Origin: DAIUCA01 sp964613675
GTDB taxonomy: Bacteria; Pseudomonadota; Gammaproteobacteria; Competibacterales; Competibacteraceae
Length of the DNA stretch: 32,127 nt
NCBI GenBank assembly: GCA_964613675.1
Contig: CAZTIH010000016.1
Span: forward strand, 1-32,127
Direction of reading: 5' to 3'
Under the pieces are notes generated by a model. That model was not told the origin of the DNA and did not search any database. It saw only the letters and a program-made list of their open reading frames with translations. Made by a program: the position numbers and the translations under genes. Positions 8,313-16,087 of this stretch are shown here, in pieces (position 1 is the first letter of the stretch; each line of letters starts with the position of its first letter).

Positions 8313-9113
8313 TTAGGAGGGCTCCTGGGTTGAAAAAATACTCTGGCTCAATGCCACAAATTGACTAGGCGATAGCGTTTCAGGTCTTGCATTAGCATCA
8401 ATTTGGGCCTGTTCAAAAGCGGCAGGAGACGCCAAGGTCCCCAGCGCATTACGTAATGTTTTACGCCGTTGGTTAAATGCGATCTCGACCAATTTAGCGA
8501 ATTGCACCGAATGTGTTGTGGGGAATAAAGAGGTCGCGAGCGGCGTTAATCGAACGACGGCTGAATCCACTTTGGGCATCGGAGAAAAGGCAGTAGGTGG
8601 CACATCAAATAGCGCATCAACTCGACATTTTAATTGCACCATAATTGACAACCTACCGTAATTCTTATTATTCGGAGATGCGGCTAAACGATTAACCACT
8701 TCTTTTTGCAACATGAAGTGCATATCGCTAATAAATGGCAGTTGTTCGAGCAAATGAAATAGCAAAGGCGTTGAAATGTTATAGGGCAAATTTCCCACAA
8801 TTCGTAGCTTGTCATTTACCTCATTCAGCCCCCCAGCTAATGCCCGCAAATCACAGTTGAGCGCATCGCAGTTCAGTAATTGCAAATCCCCGTAATGCGC
8901 TGCTTGACGTTGTAGCGTCAAAATCAAGTCGCGGTCGATTTCCAAAGCCGTCAATTTACCCACGCACTTAAGTAAAGCAAAGGTCAGTGCCCCACGCCCC
9001 GGCCCAATTTCAACTAAACGATCTGTTGAGCGAGGAGAGATCGTCTGAATAAGCCGTTGAATGACCTGTTCATCGCGTAAAAAATGTTGCCCAAAGCGCT
9101 TTTTTGCCGTCAC
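8313..9113 (-). CDS. rsmA: 16S rRNA (adenine1518-N6/adenine1519-N6)-dimethyltransferase
   Basis: RsmA (KsgA), 266 residues, dimethylates A1518 and A1519 in helix 45 of 16S rRNA late in 30S assembly. The protein starts with KKRFGQHFLRD. The SAM-binding motif is VEIGPGRGALT, and the catalytic NLPYNIS motif is intact. The C-terminal helical domain includes AFNQRRKTLRNAL. The start codon is GTG at 9113 and overlaps the surA stop as GTGA, so translation is coupled. In many gammaproteobacteria pdxA lies between surA and this gene; it is absent here. Confidence 0.98.
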   Translation of the reverse strand: MTAKKRFGQHFLRDEQVIQRLIQTISPRSTDRLVEIGPGRGALTFALLKCVGKLTALEIDRDLILTLQRQAAHYGDLQLLNCDALNCDLRALAGGLNEVNDKLRIVGNLPYNISTPLLFHLLEQLPFISDMHFMLQKEVVNRLAASPNNKNYGRLSIMVQLKCRVDALFDVPPTAFSPMPKVDSAVVRLTPLATSLFPTTHSVQFAKLVEIAFNQRRKTLRNALGTLASPAAFEQAQIDANARPETLSPSQFVALSQSIFSTQEPS

Positions 9114-10180
9114 AACCGCAAATCCACGGAAGCTTCAGCACGCAAACGGCGCAACCATAGCTCCCACGCCTCCTCAATTCGTTGACGACGCAACATCTCT
9201 TGCACCACTTCTCGCGAGGGTAAATCTCTGCGCGGATCAGAAGTCAAATAATTGTCGTTAGGGTTAACGACGGTTTCTTGGCGAATCTCGACAAGTTTGA
9301 CGAAATGAAATCCACTAGGACTTTCAATGACTTGACTAGATTGTCCTGGTTGAAGCGTTGGCACCACATTGGCGAATACCATCGGCACTTGATCCACCGA
9401 ACGCCATCCCAAATCGCCCCCATCAAGGGCCTGCGCTGCATCCGAGTAAGCCGCCGACAGCGCCGCAAAATCCTCACCGCGCTGCAAACGACTCGCAACC
9501 TCCTCCGCTTTCCGCCGCACCGCCTGTGTAGTGGCTAAATCCGCGTTTTCGGGCAACGAAACGAGAATGTGCGCTAAGCGATATAGCAACTGTGCGCTTG
9601 AACGAGATGCCCCATTGTTTCCCTCCACGCTCAACCGATTTCCTCCACTTCGCGCCGCCAGCCAAGTATTAACTTCTTGTTCTGAAACAACAATTTCGCG
9701 ATCAATTAACCGTTGCCGCAAACGCGCCATGCGAATTTCGCGGCGAACCTGTTCGCGGAATTCCTCAAATGCTTCACCACTTTGTGCCACCTGTTCGCGC
9801 AACTGCCCTAGCGTCAAGCCATTTTGCGCTGCAATTTCCTCGATTTGCTGAGCAACCGTTACGTCATTCACCACAATTCGTTGCTCATCCGCCGCCCGAT
9901 CCTGTAGCAATTCCATAATCAATCGTTCTAAAACCTGCCTTTCGAGAATCGCTTCTGAGGGCAACGGGGTGTTATTTCGTCGTAGTCGCGCTTTTACGGA
10001 TACGAGGTGCGCGGCCAATTCTCGATGCGTGATGACATCGTTGTTCACGACAGCGGCTATTTGGTCAAGCACATTGGCTTGTAAATTTACGTCCGTCGCT
10101 GGCCCAAAGCGCAGTTCTCCTTTCACAATGGGCATCCAAGTTAAGCTGTTGAATAATAATAAAATCAAGTAGCTTCGCAT
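9110..10180 (-). CDS. surA: Periplasmic chaperone/peptidyl-prolyl isomerase SurA, single-PPIase form
   Basis: SurA escorts unfolded outer-membrane proteins such as LptD across the periplasm. The 356-residue chain has a cleavable signal peptide (about 1-20), the N-terminal chaperone domain (DQIAAVVNNDVITHREL, then an Arg/Glu-rich helical region), one parvulin domain (about 197-300, LAHILVSLPEN ... GGDLGWRSVDQVP ... GFHFVKLVE), and a C-terminal helix (RRQRIEEAWELWLRRLR). E. coli SurA has about 430 residues and two parvulin domains. Here one domain is missing, with no sign of a frameshift. The gene follows lptD by three bases. Confidence 0.95.
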   Translation of the reverse strand: MRSYLILLLFNSLTWMPIVKGELRFGPATDVNLQANVLDQIAAVVNNDVITHRELAAHLVSVKARLRRNNTPLPSEAILERQVLERLIMELLQDRAADEQRIVVNDVTVAQQIEEIAAQNGLTLGQLREQVAQSGEAFEEFREQVRREIRMARLRQRLIDREIVVSEQEVNTWLAARSGGNRLSVEGNNGASRSSAQLLYRLAHILVSLPENADLATTQAVRRKAEEVASRLQRGEDFAALSAAYSDAAQALDGGDLGWRSVDQVPMVFANVVPTLQPGQSSQVIESPSGFHFVKLVEIRQETVVNPNDNYLTSDPRRDLPSREVVQEMLRRQRIEEAWELWLRRLRAEASVDLRL

Positions 10181-10183
10181 AAC

Positions 10184-12523
10184 TTAAAACTCTCTCGATA
10201 CCGGTTGATAGCCTAAAATGGCGTCTTGCAAAATGCGATCAATGCGATTTCCTATCCCCGCGAGTCCTTTTAATTCGAGCTCCAAATAAATCTCATTGCG
10301 GGCATCTGCATCTTGTGGTTTTTCTCTAAATCGACGCCCCACCATTCGCAACGCCCAACAGCAATCTTGATACTCAAATCCTGCCAAAGTATCGACACTC
10401 CGTTCTTGCGCCAGCGAGTAATTTAAACGCGCAACCAGTCGCCATTGCGGACTCAACGGCCATGCTCCCGAAAAATCTAATTGCTCTAATCGACGACTTT
10501 CAATGTCATCCCGATCTCTAGGGGCTGCATAATAAGCAGCATTTAATAACCGTTGATTATCGGGTTGATAACGCACATTAAAAGTTCGGCGCGGAAACGC
10601 ACTGTCACGCATATTCCAATAAACCGTCGATAAAAATGTCAATGTCGGATTGGGCGAAAATACGATCTCTGTAATTAAATCCGAACTCCCATCTTTTTCT
10701 GGGACACGATCAAATTAATGCGGCCGTCATTTGTGTCCCGGCCAAATTTACGCCCCACCAACGACAATTGACGGCCCAAGCCTTTACACTCGCCGGCTTG
10801 CAANNNNNNNNNNACGATCCGTTAAAAAAACCCGTCGATTTGCAAAATATTGAATCTGCCCCGCACTAATTCGGAACTGCTCACGACCATCAATGGGATT
10901 AATTAAACGGCTTGTCAAAGCTAGGGTCACTTGGTTTGCATCCCCTACCCGATCCGCTCCCGTGAACCGATTTTCGGCAAATAATAGCGCGTAATTGGCA
11001 TCGAGTTTAGTCGTGTCAAATAGGGGTAAACGCCGCTGATTTTTGTACGGGACATAAAGGTAAAATAGCCGCGGTTCAAGGGTTTGCAACACAGAACCTA
11101 AGCCCCAAAATTCGGCATTTCGCTCAAAAATTAAGCCCGTATCGACACTCGCCGTCGGTAAAGTGCGCGCCGTATTGCCTTGATCGCGTTGCGTCGCTGT
11201 AAATCCGTGGAGATCGTAAAAAGTATGGCGAAGCCCTGCCCGAGGGGTGAAAAATCCGTAGGGTGCAACAAACGGCAATTCCACACTCGGATGCATATCG
11301 AGCCGCAATCCCCGCGTTAATTCGGAATGGTCAAAATACACTAATTCATGACGCATTCGAATGCCCGCATTTAACAAATTAAAGCGCCCATCAAATAAAA
11401 CCTGTGGCACGCGATCATAGGGCCGTTCTCGGTCACGGAATAAAACGCGATCAATGGTTTGAAAACTTTGAAAGCGCCCTAAAAGATTCCAATTCCCACC
11501 ATCGTAACGCGCATCAAAACGCCTTTCTAACGCCACTGGATTGACTAATTGAAATGCCGTCCCTAAATCATCCACATAATTATCATCTGAGACATAACGA
11601 AATACAGCATCAGTATAAAAATTGGGGAAAAAACGACTGCGATGATTAAAATAAATCGAGCCACGACTTCGGTCTTGTAATCGGTCATTTGGTAGATATT
11701 CGATTTCTATTTCACCCTGTTGTTTTTCACGCAAAAATCGAAACTCCGCACTTGCCATTCCTCCCCGTTTGGAAATATAGCGTGGGGTAATTGTGGCATC
11801 GTAATTGGGCGCAATATTCCAGTAATACGGTAGCCGTAAATCCAGGCCATTTGCATTGCTGTACCCTATGCGCGGCGTGAGAAAACCCGATTCGCGACGG
11901 TCATCTAAAGGAAACGATAAATAGGGCGTGTACAAAATCGGCACTTGCTTAATTGAAATCGTGACATTACGCGCCTTGCCTCGTCCAGACGCTTCGTCGA
12001 GTTCGAGATTTTCCGCCGCCAACTGCCAAAATTCGTTGCTACGCTCACAGGTCGAGTAGGTCACCTGCCCAAAAACACTTCGGCGATTGGCAGAATCTAT
12101 TTCGGCCCGCGCCGCCTCCCCTTGGGCACGACTGCCACTCGCAAAATAACGCACTTCCGCTAACTCCCCCGTTCGATCCCCCACATCGACCGCCGCCCGC
12201 GCCGCCTGTAACACATATTCGCGATCCGCAAATAAAACCTCGCCTTCCGCCGTCAAAATGTCCGTCTGTCGATCGAGACGCGCCCGCTGTGCCGTGATCC
12301 GTTGGTCATTCTGAAAAAATGTCACTTCTCCCACCAATTCTGCCGACAAATCATCGGCCTTTCCTTCAAGGGCGCTGATCTGAATCGCCGCACCGACGGG
12401 ATTGGGCGCGGTGACCAGTGCCGCCGCCAACGGATCAATCGGACAAATGCCCAACGCATCGGGATGGGAAAACGGCGTGGCCATCGCCCATGGCGTTACA
12501 AGTAGTAAAACCCAACGAAGCAT
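10184..12523 (-). CDS. lptD: LPS-assembly outer-membrane protein LptD (interrupted by an assembly gap)
   Basis: LptD is the outer-membrane barrel that, with LptE, places LPS in the outer leaflet. The chain has a signal peptide, an OstA/LptA-like jellyroll (VTFFQNDQRITAQRARLD ...), then a long beta barrel. The four cysteines needed for the interdomain disulfides are present: one near the N-terminus (GICP), one in YSTCERS, and the CC pair in YQDCCWAL near the C-terminus. The frame breaks at about 10706-10813, where ten N and about 95 unrelated bases lie between two copies of ACGATC. Joining at the hexamer gives a continuous frame (VFLTDR-VPEKDG) and a protein of about 743 residues, a normal length. 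The gene is therefore probably intact in the organism. It leads the lptD-surA-rsmA-apaGH-folA run. Confidence 0.93.
10706..10803 (+). other. Foreign fragment inside lptD: coding remnant of an Hsp70-family protein, probable assembly chimera
   Basis: On the plus strand, codons at 10714-10803 read INAAVICVPAKF followed by TPHQRQLTAQAFTLAGLQ. This fits the Hsp70 ATPase signature (VPAxF, then QRxxT, then AGL). There is no start, no stop and no other Hsp70 sequence near. It ends at the ten-N gap. Because both edges coincide with ACGATC and removal repairs lptD, I read it as sequence from another locus joined wrongly at a contig end. A real insertion remains possible but less likely. Confidence 0.7.
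10804..10813. other. Assembly gap (ten N) in lptD
   Basis: Ten N mark a join of nominal length. The flanking LptD codons overlap by the six bases ACGATC (10706-10711 and 10814-10819), which encode Asp-Arg on the minus strand. The true distance between the LptD parts is therefore probably zero or negative. Confidence 0.95.
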
Positions 12524-12601
12524 ATCAAGTACCTAATTATCGCAACTCAACGGCATCATAGGGTGCAGTGCGAGATTTGCTGAATACGGTCGTGATCGAC
12601 T

Positions 12602-13141
12602 TCAACGCGCAATCAACAACCGATAAGCAATCTGTCCCGCGTATTTTTCTCGATAAACGCGCCAATTTTCGGGCAACGTCGGGGAAAAATTCCGTTCAGA
12701 TTCAACATATACACAAGCATTAGAGACCAGCCACCCTGCATCCAGTCGCGCTAAGCAATCCGAAAGATAATTTTGGCGAAAGGGCGGATCCAACCACACA
12801 ATGTCAAAGGGCGTGGGCGGTTGCTGAAGATAATCGAGAAAATCGCCCCGTATCACGACGCCCTGAGCTTGCAGACGATCCAGATTTTGTTGCAATTGCA
12901 AACTTGCTTGAGGGTGCTGTTCCACAAATGTGACGGTTTTTGCCCCCCGCGACAGTGCCTCGATCCCCAACGCCCCACTTCCCGCAAACCCATCCAACCC
13001 CCGACTTCCCTCGATAAAGGGCATTAACCAGTTGAAAAGCGTTTCGCGCAACCGATCTGGCGTGGGCCGCAACCCCGCTAAGGGCGGAAATGGGAGCTTT
13101 CGCCCTCGCCATTGACCGCCAATAATTCGCAATTGATTCAT
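12602..13141 (-). CDS. rsmD: 16S rRNA (guanine966-N2)-methyltransferase
   Basis: This 179-residue SAM-dependent methyltransferase modifies G966 in helix 31 of 16S rRNA. It begins MNQLRIIGGQWRGRKL, typical of RsmD, and has RPTPDRLRETLFNWL, the SAM motif DGFAGSGALGIEALSRGA, and the catalytic DPPF tetrad in WLDPPFRQNY. The gene is divergent from ftsY by 54 bases, the classic rsmD/ftsY arrangement. The 78 bases between it and lptD hold no gene; the lptD promoter should lie there. Confidence 0.97.
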   Translation of the reverse strand: MNQLRIIGGQWRGRKLPFPPLAGLRPTPDRLRETLFNWLMPFIEGSRGLDGFAGSGALGIEALSRGAKTVTFVEQHPQASLQLQQNLDRLQAQGVVIRGDFLDYLQQPPTPFDIVWLDPPFRQNYLSDCLARLDAGWLVSNACVYVESERNFSPTLPENWRVYREKYAGQIAYRLLIAR

Positions 13142-13195
13142 CGGTTTCCCCTTTCAAACAACACGACAACTCACTAAATTTTAAAGAGAAAAATC

Positions 13196-14116
13196 ATGAC
13201 GACCTCGCTTTTTGGCCGCCTTAAGACAGGTCTCGCCCGTACGCGACAAACCCTTTGGAGTGGCTTTGGATTATTCGCCAAACGCAAAATCGACAGTGAT
13301 CTATTCGATGAACTAGAAGCGGCATTATTGGTTGCAGATGTCGGCATGGAAACAACCGATTTCTTGTTAACTCAACTTAAAACCACTGTTAAACGCCAAC
13401 AATTGACTGACGGCAGCGCTCTACTCAACGCGCTTAAAGAGTCGATGATCGATGTCCTTAAACCCTGTGAAACGCCCTTAAACCTTGATTGCAAACCTTT
13501 TTTTATCCTAGTGATTGGGGTCAATGGGGCGGGAAAAACCACTACGATTGGAAAGCTCGCCGCCCAATATCAGCAACAAAACAAGCAAGTACTTCTCGCC
13601 GCCGGTGATACCTTTCGCGCTGCCGCCGTCGAACAACTCAAAACCTGGTCAGAACGAGCCAATGTTCCGCTTATTGCCCAATCCACGGGTGCAGATGCGG
13701 CTGCCCTCATTTTCGATGCGTTCCAAGCCGCTAAATCTCGACAAGTCGATGTATTAATTGCCGATACGGCCGGGCGACTACAGAACAAAGCACATCTGAT
13801 GGAGGAATTGAAGAAAATTAAGCGCGTGGTTCAGAAGTTGGACACGGCAGCCCCTCACGAGGTGTTATTGGTGCTCGATGGCAGCAGTGGCCAAAACGCT
13901 TTGATACAAGCGAAATTATTTCACGAAGCCCTGGGCGTGACGGGCCTCATCATTACCAAACTCGATGGCACTGCCAAAGGCGGTATCGCCCTTGCGCTGG
14001 CCAAGCAGATGGCGTTACCCATTCGATTTGTCGGCGTGGGCGAGGGCATTGAGGATTTACAACCCTTTAATCGTCAAGCATTCGTCGATGCCTTATTCGA
14101 TAGCCCGACTGAATAA
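13196..14116 (+). CDS. ftsY: Signal recognition particle receptor FtsY
   Basis: FtsY is the membrane-associated SRP receptor GTPase that docks ribosome-nascent chain complexes at the Sec translocon. The 306-residue chain has the N domain (about 1-95, LFDELEAALLVADVGMETT) and the G domain with G1 (GVNGAGKTTTIGKLA), the insertion DTFRAAAVEQL, G3 (DTAGR) and G4 (TKLDG). The closing GVGEGIEDLQPF motif is complete. The long acidic A domain of E. coli FtsY is absent, as in many bacteria. The DGSSGQNAL stretch is a slight variant of the usual DA(T/G)TGQNAL. An AGAG lies eight to eleven bases before the ATG. Confidence 0.98.
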   Translation: MTTSLFGRLKTGLARTRQTLWSGFGLFAKRKIDSDLFDELEAALLVADVGMETTDFLLTQLKTTVKRQQLTDGSALLNALKESMIDVLKPCETPLNLDCKPFFILVIGVNGAGKTTTIGKLAAQYQQQNKQVLLAAGDTFRAAAVEQLKTWSERANVPLIAQSTGADAAALIFDAFQAAKSRQVDVLIADTAGRLQNKAHLMEELKKIKRVVQKLDTAAPHEVLLVLDGSSGQNALIQAKLFHEALGVTGLIITKLDGTAKGGIALALAKQMALPIRFVGVGEGIEDLQPFNRQAFVDALFDSPTE

Positions 14117-14192
14117 TAATGTAAACGCCCTTTTTACGCCGCCGGAGTATCGTTTTTATTTTTAATGTGAACGCCCATAGGGGTCGCGTGCA

Positions 14193-15176
14193 ATGACTTA
14201 TTGGTATTGGCCGACCAAACGGCGACAATGGCCTCAACGTACCGAGTATTGGATTCGCTGGCCCGCACAAAAACCCCCTCCGCTTGAGGTGGGTGACCAT
14301 CTTGCGGTCTATCATTTAACCAGCGATCACTGGTTAGGGTTATGGCAAGTCATCGAACCTTGGCGACAGGTAAAAAGCGAATTTCGTTTATTAATCAATA
14401 AATTACTACATTTACCTCACGGCAATTTAGGCCCGACTTGGCGCGAAGTCGTCCCCGAACCACATTGCCCTTCCCCTCAACCCGAACCCCTCTCGATGCC
14501 CTTAGTCACGGCGTTGTGGCCCGCTTTACTCGATGCCCAATCGCAACCTAGCGTGCGGGAAAATGGACGGTTACGTCCCCTCAATACCTTAATTCCATCG
14601 CCCACCATGCAGGCGCGTCATTTACACGACGAAATTCAAATGTATTTGCTAAAATGGGGCGGCCAATTAGGGTTAAAAGTGCATGTCGCTCGCAATGATC
14701 GACAGCTCTATCAAAGTCGGCAATTCGCGTTGCAGACCCCTCAAACGATTGACGAATTACCGCAACCTTTCGATCCGATTAGCCGACGAATCATCGAACA
14801 CATCGACATCCTTTGGTTACAGGAGAACGCGCTCATCGCTGCTTTTGAAATCGAATGTACGACTACCGTTTACTCGGGTCTCTTGCGGCTCACCGATTTG
14901 TGTGCCGTTCAACCCCATTTGCATACCCCGTTATACCTGGTCGCGCCCCAACGACGATTGGCCAAAATTAGCCGCGAACTCCATCGCCCTACCTTCAATT
15001 TACTCGTCCCACCGTTGGCTCAACGCTGTCGATTTCTTCCCTGGGAGACCTTGCAGAAACGACTTCCCGAATTAGAAGGCGTAGCTGCCTATCTCAAGCC
15101 CCATTTTCTCGACCAATTCACCTTTCCCCTGGATCATCCCTCTTCGAGTTCGACTGATCCTTCTTCGCGACCTTAA
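14193..15176 (+). CDS. Hypothetical protein, PUA/EVE-like N-terminus plus predicted PD-(D/E)XK nuclease domain
   Basis: The gene is not named in any family I can recall with certainty. The first 60-70 residues (EYWIRWPAQ ... LEVGDHLAVYHLTSDHWLGLWQVIEPW) resemble EVE/PUA-like domains, which can bind modified bases. A Pro-rich linker (about 85-105) follows. The second half looks like a PD-(D/E)XK nuclease core: a helix with Glu147 (HLHDEIQMYLLKWG), Asp205 in HIDILWLQ, and the E-x-E pair Glu219/Glu221 in AAFEIECTTTVYSGLLRLTDL, then LYLVAPQRR. The E-x-E in place of E-x-K is a known variant. A DNA-cutting or modification-sensing role is inference. No methyltransferase lies next to it. It is 76 bases after ftsY and 38 before the NYN gene, all in one direction. 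Confidence 0.72.
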   Translation: MTYWYWPTKRRQWPQRTEYWIRWPAQKPPPLEVGDHLAVYHLTSDHWLGLWQVIEPWRQVKSEFRLLINKLLHLPHGNLGPTWREVVPEPHCPSPQPEPLSMPLVTALWPALLDAQSQPSVRENGRLRPLNTLIPSPTMQARHLHDEIQMYLLKWGGQLGLKVHVARNDRQLYQSRQFALQTPQTIDELPQPFDPISRRIIEHIDILWLQENALIAAFEIECTTTVYSGLLRLTDLCAVQPHLHTPLYLVAPQRRLAKISRELHRPTFNLLVPPLAQRCRFLPWETLQKRLPELEGVAAYLKPHFLDQFTFPLDHPSSSSTDPSSRP

Positions 15177-15214
15177 CGCCGCCCTTCCCAAATAACTCTA
15201 TTAAAGCTGATTTT

Positions 15215-16063
15215 ATGTCTGATTCCTTCAATCGTTCCCACGCCAAAGTGGGCGTTTATGTCGATGCGACCAATATCTCGCGCAACGGCGGCCAACGTAT
15301 GCAGTACAACATCTTGCGCGAACTCGCCTGTCGCGACCAAGCCGAAGCGCTACGCCTCAACATTTATCTTTCCTACGATGAAGAGCGTGCCGAAACCAAC
15401 CCCGCGTACCGTGAAAAAGCCCGCGGTTATCAAGCGGCATTACGGGAAATTGGTTACAAAGTGATTGAAAAACGGATTCGCTGGTTTATCGACGAGGCGG
15501 GCAATCGCATCGGAAAAGCCAACGCCGATTTAGACATGGCCGTTGATGTCCTCCTGCAATCTGAGAATCTGGATCGCGTGTTACTGGTGACGGGGGATGG
15601 CGATTTTGTCCAAGTCGTGCGGGCACTTCAGAACAAAGGCTGCCGTGTAGAAGTATTGGCTTTCGATAATGTGTCTGAAGAGCTACGTCGAGAGGCGGAT
15701 TTATTTTTGTCGGGCTATCTGATGCCCAATCTGCTCCCCACTCGCGGTGAAGAAACCAGCCCGACGAATTGGGGGGAAGTGGGCAGTCGCGTTCGGGGAT
15801 ATTGCTATCACCATGATGATCATAAAAGTTTTGGATTTATGCGTTATCTCGCCCGCCTATCGCCTTATCTGTGGAAAACCGATTCGCGGGATGAAAACTC
15901 GCCCTTTCGCACCGCGTTTTTCCACGATTCCAGTCTGCCCGATGGCTTTAACATTATGAAACTGCCGTCACGCCATCATCTTTTCGAGTTCACTCTGTCC
16001 GAACCTAATGGCAAACAACCTGTCGCCGTGGACATCGTGCAGGTCCATCCGAACCCGAATTAA
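15215..16063 (+). CDS. NYN (LabA/DUF88) domain protein with C-terminal cold-shock-like domain
   Basis: Residues 10-170 form a NYN domain of the PIN-like nuclease fold. The acidic cluster is visible: Asp17 (VGVYVDATNI), Asp105/Asp107/Asp111 (NADLDMAVDVLL) and Asp128/Asp130 (VTGDGDFV). Residues 190-278 look like a cold shock domain: RVRGYCYHHDDHKSFGFMRY has the RNP1-like aromatic patch, and RTAFFHDSSL matches the RNP2-like strand, ending with VAVDIVQV. The likely role is RNA cleavage or processing on a substrate held by the CSD. Substrate and partner are unknown. The gene is between the nuclease-like gene and prc, 24 bases before the latter. Confidence 0.85.
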   Translation: MSDSFNRSHAKVGVYVDATNISRNGGQRMQYNILRELACRDQAEALRLNIYLSYDEERAETNPAYREKARGYQAALREIGYKVIEKRIRWFIDEAGNRIGKANADLDMAVDVLLQSENLDRVLLVTGDGDFVQVVRALQNKGCRVEVLAFDNVSEELRREADLFLSGYLMPNLLPTRGEETSPTNWGEVGSRVRGYCYHHDDHKSFGFMRYLARLSPYLWKTDSRDENSPFRTAFFHDSSLPDGFNIMKLPSRHHLFEFTLSEPNGKQPVAVDIVQVHPNPN

Positions 16064-16087
16064 ATGCGTATTTGAGGATTGTAGAAC

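Noticed and set aside
10184..12523. lptD as a pseudogene with an internal stop and frameshift
   Set aside because: The break coincides with ten N and foreign sequence flanked by a six-base overlap; joining at the overlap restores the frame and the normal length.
14118..14176. Direct repeat AATGTAAACGCCC / AATGTGAACGCCC between ftsY and the next gene
   Set aside because: Only 13 bases with one mismatch, a single pair, and no known motif; too weak to call a regulatory site.
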